A stretch of 64,000 nucleotides of DNA from Candidatus Protochlamydia naegleriophila (GTDB taxonomy: Bacteria > Chlamydiota > Chlamydiia > Chlamydiales > Parachlamydiaceae): NCBI RefSeq assembly GCF_001499655.1, contig NZ_LN879502.1:2418001-2482000 (forward strand). Reading direction: 5' to 3'. The notes beneath the pieces are model-generated. The model saw only the letters and a program-made list of their open reading frames with translations, did no database searches and was not told the DNA's origin. Position numbers and translations under genes: made by a program. Positions 42,181-49,637 of this stretch are shown in pieces. Position 1 is the stretch's first letter, and every line of letters begins with the position of its first letter.

Positions 42181-42832
42181 CGATTCAACTTTTCCAGCAT
42201 ATGTAGCCAATCTATTTTTTTATGGCTCTAACTGGAATATCATTCTCTTTATCATCATCGGTTGTTCGATCATCAGCGCAACTATTTTTATTGAGCGGCT
42301 CATGCAGCTCCACAAATCTGAAATTGATACCAATCAATTCATCATTGCCATGAGAAAAACCATCAAAGAAGGCAATATTGTCGAAGCCATTCAAATTTGT
42401 GAAAAAACAGGCGGTACCATAGCCAATATTATTAAGGCGGGGCTCGTCAAGCATAATCGCAATAAAGAGCAGATTGAATCGGCAATGGAAATTTCAGGAC
42501 TGGTAGAAATCGCCCGTCTGGAAAAAAATGCTAAGATCTTGTCGATCATTGCCTATATAGCTCCCTTGATCGGTCTGCTAGGAACGGTTCTTGGATTCAT
42601 TCAGGCCTTTGCAGAAATGCGCTTAAGCGGACTGGTCGACATTTCTGCTACTCGCATTGGCGAAGCCATGGAATACGCGCTTGTTACAACTGCAGCCGGC
42701 TTGGTTGTGGCTATTCCTTCTGTCATTGCCTATAATTACCTTGTCAGCCGCGTAGAAGGATTTGTACTAGAAATTCAAACCGCCTCGGCTGAAATTGTCG
42801 ATCTTCTCTTGGATCGTGAAGAGGAATTTTAA
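42170..42832 (+). CDS. exbB: ExbB/TolQ/MotA-type proton channel protein
   Basis: The 220-residue protein has an N-terminal membrane helix (IILFIIIGCSIISATIFIERL), a cytoplasmic part, and two further helices (LSIIAYIAPLIGLLGTVLGFIQAF and YALVTTAAGLVVAIPSVIAYNYL). IAPLIGLLGTVLGFIQAF and the TTAAGLVVAIPS motif are the core of ExbB/TolQ. Together with ExbD it converts proton-motive force into work at the outer membrane. The ATG at 42170 overlaps the preceding gene's end; a longer frame begins far inside that gene and is not likely. Its stop overlaps the next start by one base. Confidence 0.93.
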   Translation: MFINDSTFPAYVANLFFYGSNWNIILFIIIGCSIISATIFIERLMQLHKSEIDTNQFIIAMRKTIKEGNIVEAIQICEKTGGTIANIIKAGLVKHNRNKEQIESAMEISGLVEIARLEKNAKILSIIAYIAPLIGLLGTVLGFIQAFAEMRLSGLVDISATRIGEAMEYALVTTAAGLVVAIPSVIAYNYLVSRVEGFVLEIQTASAEIVDLLLDREEEF

Positions 42833-43284
42833 TGAAATTTAAAACGCGCCTTAAGACCTCTACCTCCTTAATCGACCTGACTCCCCTCGTCGACGTCATC
42901 TTTTTAATGCTCATATTTTTCATCGTAACGTCAGACATTTTGCCCTTGAAATCGCTCAATATAGAAAATCCCACCCTTGACAAAGACTCTGCGCCATTAA
43001 CGACGCAGCTTCTTTTAGTCATGGACGCTCAGCAAGTGATTTATTTAGGATCAAAAAAAGCCATTGTCGATCTCTCTTCTTTAAAAGCCCATCTGGAGAA
43101 AGAAGTGGAAGAATTAAAAAGGCAAAATGAGGGGCATATCCCCACAATCGTTTTAAGCGTCGACCAAAGAGTGGAATATGGATTGTTTTTAAAACTCTTT
43201 GCGATTGCTCAAGAGTGCTGCCCTCACTTAAGACTCGTCTACAAACCTTTAGATGGACTACAAAATTCCTTAGAAGAGTTTTAA
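42832..43284 (+). CDS. exbD: ExbD/TolR-type biopolymer transport protein
   Basis: The 150-residue protein has one N-terminal membrane helix with the family signature LIDLTPLVDVIFLMLIFFIVTSDIL, where the Asp of the LVDV motif carries protons. The periplasmic domain follows, with the LSVDQRVEYGLF motif of ExbD/TolR. It is fully overlapped at its start with the exbB stop (TAATG), which indicates translational coupling. It lies upstream of a TonB/TolA-like gene, as in Chlamydia, where exbB and exbD precede a similar third gene. Confidence 0.93.
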   Translation: MKFKTRLKTSTSLIDLTPLVDVIFLMLIFFIVTSDILPLKSLNIENPTLDKDSAPLTTQLLLVMDAQQVIYLGSKKAIVDLSSLKAHLEKEVEELKRQNEGHIPTIVLSVDQRVEYGLFLKLFAIAQECCPHLRLVYKPLDGLQNSLEEF

Positions 43285-43287
43285 AGC

Positions 43288-44019
43288 ATGCTAAAATTAG
43301 AAAAATGTATCCACAGCTATCGCATTAACGTCTGCATCAGGGAAAAAGATACTTTCTTTACTCCTCTGCTTGTTAAATCCCTGGCTTTTGCCCTGACACT
43401 GCACTTGGTTGCCGTCGTCATATTCCACATCCAACCGTTTAAATTAACCACTTCTTTTTTATATCCCCCTGTACAAGTAGAGACCGAAAATAAGCCCTTC
43501 TTGGCAATGCCCTTGTTTGTAATGCAAGCTCCTGCAGAGGAAATCTCTTTTTCTCCTCCTCCAAGCTCAATCGAATCATTATATTCCCCCCTTTTACACC
43601 CGCCCTCCTCATCTGAGCAGCTACTGGCACTCACACCAATTCCCTCCCCCTCATTCCTCGCCTTAGAGCAGCGCCATTGGCCCATTGCCGCACCCTCTTT
43701 AGCACCCGTGATAGAAAGGGCCGCCATCCGCCTCTTTACCTCCGGCGATTTAGCTTCTCACTCACTTATTAGTCAGGATCCAAGACTTGGAAAAAGCGTG
43801 TTATTGGCTTACACTCAAGAGCCAGCTTATATCACGTATCAAGTGCGTTTAGACGAATCGGGCACAGTTTTTTGGTACGATAGGATTCAATCCAGTGCGT
43901 CGAAAGAAGCCAACAATCTGACGGAGCAAATCCTTTTGGATGCCAAGTTTCTTCCTTCTAAGCCGCCTGCCCATGCATCGGGCTGGCTCCATTTTGTCGT
44001 CTATGAACAAACTCACTAA
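43288..44019 (+). CDS. TonB/TolA-like energy transducer
   Basis: The 243-residue protein has one N-terminal membrane helix at about residues 28-48 (VKSLAFALTLHLVAVVIFHI), a Pro/Ser-rich linker and a C-terminal module with TYQVRLDESGTVFWYDRIQS, which resembles the TonB C-terminal fold. Its gene starts three bases after exbD. It is probably the periplasm-spanning arm driven by ExbBD and is the counterpart of the chlamydial protein downstream of exbD. The C-terminus is short compared with TonB. No tolB or pal follows within the window. Confidence 0.7.
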   Translation: MLKLEKCIHSYRINVCIREKDTFFTPLLVKSLAFALTLHLVAVVIFHIQPFKLTTSFLYPPVQVETENKPFLAMPLFVMQAPAEEISFSPPPSSIESLYSPLLHPPSSSEQLLALTPIPSPSFLALEQRHWPIAAPSLAPVIERAAIRLFTSGDLASHSLISQDPRLGKSVLLAYTQEPAYITYQVRLDESGTVFWYDRIQSSASKEANNLTEQILLDAKFLPSKPPAHASGWLHFVVYEQTH

Positions 44020-44257
44020 ATCTTTCCGAATCTTTCAAGGCATGTTTAGCATTTAAATTAACAGGTAGGCCTATTCATGTGAGTTTTAAGGAACAAGCCA
44101 GGCTTTAAGCTGTTTGTTAAAGTTCCAAATTGCTATAAGCATTACTTAATATAACCTCTCCCCCAGTAAAGTTGAGGGTCTATAATAAATAGACGGGTTG
44201 CCGCTTTGCGTAAAGAAAGTTCTAAACTGAGGAATCGGATTTATTTTAGGTATTTTT

Positions 44258-44578
44258 ATGAACTGGATATACTTATTGATTGCAGGATTATTTGAAGTAG
44301 GCTTTACGACTTTCCTGAAACTATCCGAAAATTTTACACGCTTTTGGCCAACTGTCGGCTTTTTTTTATTAGCTATAATGAGCTTTTTCTCTCTTTCTCT
44401 TAGCCTCAAATCTATTCCTATCGGAACGGCCTACGCCATCTGGACAGGGATTGGAGCTTTTGGAACAGCACTGGTTGGCATTCTCTATTTTGGTGAATCG
44501 ACTGACTTCTGGCGCCTCTTCTTTCTATTCTGCCTGATTTCTTCAATCATTGGACTCAAGCTCGTCTATTCAGGCTAG
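44258..44578 (+). CDS. Small multidrug resistance (SMR/SugE-type) transporter
   Basis: The 106-residue protein has four membrane helices. The sequence begins with the family's WIYLLIAGLFEVGFTTFLKLS with the essential Glu14 in helix 1. IPIGTAYAIWTGIGAFGTALVGILYFGES is the SMR signature. The SugE/Gdx branch, which exports guanidinium, is favoured by the IPIGTAYAIWTGIGAFG pattern, whereas EmrE-type multidrug pumps are an alternative. A TATAAT stands at 44181-44186, 70 bases before the start. A convincing guanidine riboswitch was not seen upstream. Confidence 0.9.
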   Translation: MNWIYLLIAGLFEVGFTTFLKLSENFTRFWPTVGFFLLAIMSFFSLSLSLKSIPIGTAYAIWTGIGAFGTALVGILYFGESTDFWRLFFLFCLISSIIGLKLVYSG

Positions 44579-44676
44579 TGCTAAAGTAAGACCTAAAACT
44601 AGAAGAAATGCCAGCGTGACGTTATTATAAGCTGTCGTTATAATAGATATAAAACGACCAATTGGCAGGCAACTGA

Positions 44677-44931
44677 ATGATCGAACTTAGCTTTACAACA
44701 GCGTTCATGCTCTACTTAGGCATTACTCTTGCCTTTGTGCTTGGGATTTGGATTTACTCTCATTATCGCACAAGACGTCAAATTATTTTTTCTTGCGAAA
44801 AGGCCTTGTTTGTTTGTGAATATTGCCACTTTGCCTATCTGGAAGAAAATATCAAAGAGCTCAATCGTTGCCCGCAATGCGGCCTTTTTAATAAGCAAAA
44901 TCATTATCGCAAAATTCCCAACAAGCAATAG
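44677..44931 (+). CDS. Single-helix membrane protein with zinc ribbon
   Basis: This 84-residue protein has an N-terminal membrane helix (TTAFMLYLGITLAFVLGIWIY), a basic linker, then CEYCHFAYLEENIKELNRCPQC, a zinc-ribbon with two CxxC pairs. It is probably anchored in the inner membrane with the zinc domain in the cytoplasm. The role is unknown. It seems to stand alone between the SMR gene and the DsbA-like gene. Confidence 0.75.
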   Translation: MIELSFTTAFMLYLGITLAFVLGIWIYSHYRTRRQIIFSCEKALFVCEYCHFAYLEENIKELNRCPQCGLFNKQNHYRKIPNKQ

Positions 44932-45193
44932 ATTTCTCTCCATTGCCTTGCAAGCCATTCCACTCGTTTCTTAAAAGATTTCTACAACTTTTATATTTGC
45001 AGCAAATCAAACTATTTTCTATAAACCTTCTTTTTGCATCACTCTTCTCAAAACCAACGTCCCGCATTCGAGTGACCGCATGCTTTTTTTAACACCCTTT
45101 CCCTATATTCAGCACTGTTAGTGGTGAAATGAACGTTCTAAAGAGCATAATGTTGAAACTTACCCAAAATGGCGAATGAATAAGGAGCCGATC

Positions 45194-45862
45194 ATGAAAC
45201 CCTTTTTGCTTTCCATGTTTTCTGCCTTAACGGCTTTTTTCACCACTGCTTTTCTAGCCCACGCAGCACCCATCTCACTTGAAACAGACGGCCATCCTAC
45301 AATCGGCTATCCTAAGGCTCCTGTCCAAGTGGTGGCCTTCTTAGAACCCAAATGTCCCGATAGCAAAAAATATAACAATAATGTCTTTCCAAAAATTGAA
45401 GAAGAATTCATCAACACCAATAAAATCCGCTACACTGTTATTCCAGTCTCTTTTCTGCCTAATTCCATGACAGCTGCTATCGCACTCTTATGCGTCGATT
45501 TTCAAGATGCAAATTATCCCAATCACGATCTATTTTTTAAATACCTCAACTATCTCTACCTCCACCAACCCCCTGAAAAAGACAACTGGGCAACTATTCC
45601 AACCTTGCAAGACTTTGCAGCACATACAAGCCGAGCTATCCGCTTAGAACAACTCAAAGAATGCCTTGAAAAAGAGCACTATCGAATACAGATCGAAAAA
45701 AATACCGCTTATGGTAATCGCATCATGAGCGGGCATCTTTCTACACCTACCATCTATGTCGATGGAATCAAGGTCGAAAATACAGATGATACGGTCGATT
45801 ATGACAAACTAAAAAATGCCATTCAGTCTGCATTACAAGCCAAACAAGATCAAAAAAAGTAG
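45194..45862 (+). CDS. DsbA-like thioredoxin-fold protein with single active-site Cys
   Basis: The 222-residue protein has a signal peptide ending near residue 25 (ALTAFFTTAFLAHAAPI), so it is periplasmic. The fold is DsbA/DsbG-like (thioredoxin_4 type): VVAFLEPKCPDSKKY contains the first active-site Cys (Cys54) at the usual place, but the second Cys is replaced by Ser (CPDS instead of CPxC). The cis-Pro loop STPTIYVDG is intact. With one Cys it cannot perform normal disulfide exchange alone and may act in reduction of sulfenic acids or in mixed-disulfide chemistry. The ATG at 45194 is preceded by AGGAG and is a better start than the one 18 bases upstream. Confidence 0.8.
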   Translation: MKPFLLSMFSALTAFFTTAFLAHAAPISLETDGHPTIGYPKAPVQVVAFLEPKCPDSKKYNNNVFPKIEEEFINTNKIRYTVIPVSFLPNSMTAAIALLCVDFQDANYPNHDLFFKYLNYLYLHQPPEKDNWATIPTLQDFAAHTSRAIRLEQLKECLEKEHYRIQIEKNTAYGNRIMSGHLSTPTIYVDGIKVENTDDTVDYDKLKNAIQSALQAKQDQKK

Positions 45863-46153
45863 TCTACGACAGCTTAAGCCCACCAAGCAGACTTAAGCTG
45901 ACAAATTTCTTCACAGGCATAAGAGCCAGCCATCTCTTATGCCATCAGATCCCTCTATAAAGCTTCTACGCTTCAATATTCCCAAAGCATCATACATGAC
46001 AATCCAGCTAATATCCGGACGAACTCTTTGAATACGCCTCTCTTAAGATACGATTAACTAACCCTAATAAAATCCAACAAAAACAATAAACTAATTTATA
46101 TGAAATACATTATTTTATATAATTATTTAAAACATCAAAATCATAGTTTTACA
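45863..46153. other. Intergenic region, no gene seen
   Basis: These 291 bases show no gene or stable RNA. The stretch before 46154 is AT-rich and could hold the promoter. Confidence 0.4.
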
Positions 46154-46996
46154 ATGATTCAATCCTTCTCTTTATTATCAATTCGGCAAACGCTGGGAAG
46201 TATTTGTTACACGCATACACAAGCAGTCACCCACTTTGCTTTGCTGGCTCCAATTACCATTGAAATTCTATCTTTAGGAATTCGCTACTGGAGCGAAGCT
46301 GATAAAACGGCGCTTGCATTGAAGCAATTTTCATTTGATTTAATCACGGCACCCAGGAAAGCGTTACAGGCTTATAGTCACTCGATTCGGAAGGTGGTGG
46401 TGATTGGGACTGGGACAGCTGCTTTTGCACTCTCCAGCTTCGCTTTGTATCGTTTGGGAGTGACCGGCTACGTCTCATCAACTTCTATCAATTGGCTCAA
46501 GTCGCTATCCATCATTGAACGGCTTGCCGTTTGGTCAAGGACTGTGAATATTTGGAGACTTCCAATTCCTGGCGGAGAGCCTTTTGTTTATATTGGCTAT
46601 ACGGCTTTGGCTGGAGCCAATCTTTATAAAAGCTGGCAGAGGCTAAAGGAGCGATCACCTAAGGCATTGACATCACTAACAGGAGCTCTCATTGCGCTTG
46701 GAACGTTAGCGGAGATGGTTTTACTAGGAACCGAAGTGCGCTGGCATCACTCAGGATATGGATTATTAATGATGCTCGCACCCTTTCGATCGGTTGAATT
46801 TTTTGGAACTTTAATGACCCTGGATTCTTCCCTCTATTGGTTTACTCATAGACGTTTTGATTACGATTTCGCCAATATTTTTGTAGAAAACTTTTCTCAT
46901 TTTACCATTCAAATGGTTGCCCTTTCTAGTCTACAGCTTATCTTTAGCAAGAAGCGCTTAGAAGAAGTGGAGCCGAATCGATTAGAAACTATCTGA
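46154..46996 (+). CDS. Hypothetical multi-helix membrane protein
   Basis: Length is 280 residues from the ATG at 46154; an earlier in-frame ATG at 46100 would add a basic, Tyr-rich tail that looks less natural. It is not recognised. Five or six hydrophobic segments can be seen, including VVVIGTGTAAFALSSFALYRLG, SLTGALIALGTLAEMVLLG and SGYGLLMMLAPF. The N-terminus has no clear signal peptide. The genes around it run convergently, so it is a single transcription unit. It could be an inclusion-membrane-type or inner-membrane protein. Confidence 0.6.
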   Translation: MIQSFSLLSIRQTLGSICYTHTQAVTHFALLAPITIEILSLGIRYWSEADKTALALKQFSFDLITAPRKALQAYSHSIRKVVVIGTGTAAFALSSFALYRLGVTGYVSSTSINWLKSLSIIERLAVWSRTVNIWRLPIPGGEPFVYIGYTALAGANLYKSWQRLKERSPKALTSLTGALIALGTLAEMVLLGTEVRWHHSGYGLLMMLAPFRSVEFFGTLMTLDSSLYWFTHRRFDYDFANIFVENFSHFTIQMVALSSLQLIFSKKRLEEVEPNRLETI

Positions 46997-47031
46997 TCGA
47001 TTCGAGCTATTAGACAACTTCGGCAGGCCCC

Positions 47032-47412
47032 CTAAAAATAATTCATGTTAAGAACGCTCCCTATTGTCTGCTTGTCATCATCGCTCACTCCCGGCTCCGG
47101 CTCTGTTTTTTCTTGTACATGCGCCTCAATGCCAGTGCCCAATTCGTCAAAATATCCCGAAACCAGCATCGACTGAGACAAATTAACCCCTGTTGTCAAT
47201 TCCAATTGATCTTCTTGCTCTGTTTCCTCCGCATCCACAAGTTCGCACGCATCTACCATTTCTGCATGAGACTCATGATGGCCACCTAAGCCAAAATAGG
47301 TGTTTAAAACGAGCGGATTCGCTTTCAGGTAGCTCTTTTGCGATTTCTTTTTTAAAATAGTACGGACGCTTTCTTTTACTTTAAAAATTGTATGGATAGT
47401 AGAGCCTGTCAT
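47032..47412 (-). CDS. Hypothetical acidic small protein
   Basis: The protein has 126 residues with a basic N-terminal part (KVKESVRTILKKKSQKSY) and an acidic second half (ACELVDAEETEQEDQLEL, then TEPEPGVSDDDKQ). I see no motif, membrane segment or signal peptide. It lies 40 bases after the large membrane gene on the same strand and may be cotranscribed. The polarity resembles short secreted or regulatory proteins, but nothing definite can be said. Confidence 0.5.
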   Translation of the reverse strand: MTGSTIHTIFKVKESVRTILKKKSQKSYLKANPLVLNTYFGLGGHHESHAEMVDACELVDAEETEQEDQLELTTGVNLSQSMLVSGYFDELGTGIEAHVQEKTEPEPGVSDDDKQTIGSVLNMNYF

Positions 47413-47452
47413 GACCTGAGCACTGTGGGCAATGAAAAACGGGACAATGTGC

Positions 47453-48844
47453 TTAAAGTAAAGAGCAAAAAGCCGCGTGATTGCAGTCTAAAAGTATCTG
47501 CTTCTCTTCCAAAGGACTTAAAGCCTTTTCAAACTTGTAATAGTGCGATAACGCAAAAATGAAGTAGTTTTGAATGTGAATGCTTAAGAGCTCTTCAAGC
47601 AATCGAGCCTGGTTTTGGCTAAGCAAAGAAAGGCCGATAAAATCGACTTCTGCTTCTTGAATTTTTTGAATGATAATCGCTGCAAGATCCTGTGCTTTTT
47701 TGTCGTTAAGCAAAGACCTGAGCACAAAATCGATCATTAGTTCAATAGGCGTCTTAGCATCGTCATAGACGCCTTTAATCTTGTCCTGAATGGCATCTAT
47801 TAATTGCTGCCTTTTTCGCGCTTTGCCTTGCGGATCCTCTAAAAAAGCGCGTTCAAATGCATCATGTGCCTTTTGAATACCAGATGCTTTCAAAATTTTT
47901 ACGTATTCCTCAAAAGAACGCAAAACAAAGGTTGGAGTCGTTTGGGGATTTAACAAACACTCTATTCCATTGCCTATTAAAGCACTCAATAGATTGTGGC
48001 AGCTTTCTGCTTTTAGCTCCTCCACTAAATACTTTGAAATTTCTTTCAACGGTGCCATAATCTGATCAGAGATTTTCCGGGCTACATCTACTGATTGGCG
48101 GCCGCTGCAGCGCTCCTCAAGAAATTTTGTGAAAAGTCTGGTCAAAAGCGTTTTATCTTTTTCATTTTTTGCAATAGCTTGGAGGATTTCGACACATTGG
48201 GGCGAATAATAGGCGCACAATCCAAGCGAGGTAATCAATGTGCCTCTAGCAAGGCCGAAAGGATAGCCTATCCAAGAGGCGGGCGGTGGCGCGAGAATTG
48301 CATGCGTAAACTCTGTAGCGCCAATGCATTTTGCCATACTTAAAGCGTATTCTTTTTGAGGCCTTCCCCCGGCAAAAATTTGCCCAATATAGCCTCCTGC
48401 AATAGTCCCAACCCATCCTCCAACTGTCCCCCATCCAACGGCCACCAAATTCTGCTCACCTAAAAACTTTTCGGAAGGAGTAAGGACTAAGACGGTCACT
48501 GCAACGGCCGATGTGAGCATGACAACCTTTGCCAATCGGTTCGTTTGACGAGTGGTATTATAGTAAATGACTGCACCGCTCGCAATAAGGGTTAAAGGAA
48601 CAAACAAATGCTGGCAGATGTCTGACATGGCCAGGCTTCCAAGGCGCACTCCTGCCATCTCGCCAAGCGAAATGGTAACGACTTGCCCAAACAAGCTGTT
48701 AGAGACTTGACCGATTTTCGAAAGAAGCGCTTTTAGCGAATCGCTAAGGTCTCTAAAAGACCATCTTCCCTTATCTCTTGTTTGTGGCTGTGAAGTACTC
48801 TCTATACGCCCTGTCAAATGAGTGAGATCTACGATTTGTACCAC
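47453..48844 (-). CDS. Hypothetical membrane protein with N-terminal helix cluster
   Basis: A 463-residue protein with no known family. After about 60 polar residues, hydrophobic helices cluster between residues 75 and 230, among them HLFVPLTLIASGAVIYY, VVMLTSAVAVTVLVLTP and VGWGTVGGWVGTIAGGYIGQIFAG, with Gly-zipper-like spacing. Residues 240-463 are soluble and helical (KEISKYLVEELKAES, LNDKKAQDLAAIIIQKIQEAE). Such a hydrophobic block followed by a soluble coiled-coil tail is found in chlamydial inclusion membrane and translocator proteins, an analogy only. It has no clear ribosome binding site. Confidence 0.6.
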   Translation of the reverse strand: MVQIVDLTHLTGRIESTSQPQTRDKGRWSFRDLSDSLKALLSKIGQVSNSLFGQVVTISLGEMAGVRLGSLAMSDICQHLFVPLTLIASGAVIYYNTTRQTNRLAKVVMLTSAVAVTVLVLTPSEKFLGEQNLVAVGWGTVGGWVGTIAGGYIGQIFAGGRPQKEYALSMAKCIGATEFTHAILAPPPASWIGYPFGLARGTLITSLGLCAYYSPQCVEILQAIAKNEKDKTLLTRLFTKFLEERCSGRQSVDVARKISDQIMAPLKEISKYLVEELKAESCHNLLSALIGNGIECLLNPQTTPTFVLRSFEEYVKILKASGIQKAHDAFERAFLEDPQGKARKRQQLIDAIQDKIKGVYDDAKTPIELMIDFVLRSLLNDKKAQDLAAIIIQKIQEAEVDFIGLSLLSQNQARLLEELLSIHIQNYFIFALSHYYKFEKALSPLEEKQILLDCNHAAFCSLL

Positions 48845-49026
48845 GATACATTCCTTTAATCAGTTGAGATGTCTTTAAAATCTCCATTTATTTAGCGAAG
48901 TAGAAATGAGAGATCTCATTTCTTTTTCTTAAGAAATAAAATGAAAGGGCTTTGAAAGCAATCTTGAAAGTGTATAGCTGGCGCTATTTACCAATAGCTT
49001 TTTAATCAAATGTTTTAAGGGGTGAG

Positions 49027-49446
49027 CTAGCGATTATTTTTCCAATAATTCATAAAAAGTGAACTCGCGACCGTTGCAGCACTTAAAGTTGCCACAGCAA
49101 AGCGGGAGAGAGGCAGCTTCAATCCGCTGGCTAAAGAAAAATTGAGCCCTCCAATCGCCAAGGCGAACACACAGGCCAAGCCACAAAGTTCGAATTGGCT
49201 GAGCTCATCTTGAATGAGAGGAACTTGATTGAAGAAATGATAGGTGATCTGACAGACTTTGGAAGCCAATTGCACAAAAAAAATATTTGAAACAATAACG
49301 GAACAACAGGCTAAAAAGGGATTTTGGAGAGAGGCTTTTGCATGGCTAAGAACAAGGACACAAAAGCGCCCCAATTTACCTATCTGCTGGATTTTAAGAC
49401 AACCAGCCATTCTTTCAACAGGATAAAAGCTTGTTTGGATTTGCAT
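49027..49446 (-). CDS. Small membrane protein, unrecognised
   Basis: This 139-residue protein has hydrophobic segments NPFLACCSVIVSNIFFVQLA, LCGLACVFALAIGGLNF and FAVATLSAATVASSLFM, giving three possible membrane helices. No signal peptide or motif is recognised. It is upstream of the 463-residue membrane gene on the same strand, with about 180 bases between, and downstream of the F-box/ankyrin gene's terminator. Cys-rich helices are noted. Confidence 0.5.
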   Translation of the reverse strand: MQIQTSFYPVERMAGCLKIQQIGKLGRFCVLVLSHAKASLQNPFLACCSVIVSNIFFVQLASKVCQITYHFFNQVPLIQDELSQFELCGLACVFALAIGGLNFSLASGLKLPLSRFAVATLSAATVASSLFMNYWKNNR

Positions 49447-49579
49447 ATCAAATACGTCTTAAATTTAACCTCACTATAAAGTTAATTAAATAAAATTCAA
49501 GCATCTTGTATAGAGCAGCTACTCAGTTACGTTTAACCTTTTAGTGATAAGCAATAGTTCAAAAAGCATAAACAAAAAA

Positions 49580-49604
49580 GGCCTTAAAACGTTGTTTTAA
49601 GGCC
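49580..49604 (-). terminator. Terminator of the F-box/ankyrin gene
   Basis: On the minus strand a perfect 11-base stem (GGCCTTAAAAC/GTTTTAAGGCC) with a three-base loop is followed by TTTTTT. It begins 34 bases after the stop of the gene at 49638. The stem is identical to the rRNA operon terminator. Confidence 0.88.
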
Positions 49605-49637
49605 TTAAAAAAACTCTAGCTAATTGCAATGACTTAT

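Noticed and set aside
44020-44257. Guanidine riboswitch upstream of the SMR gene
   Set aside because: The conserved ykkC core and the tandem ACGR hairpins of the mini-ykkC class were not found.
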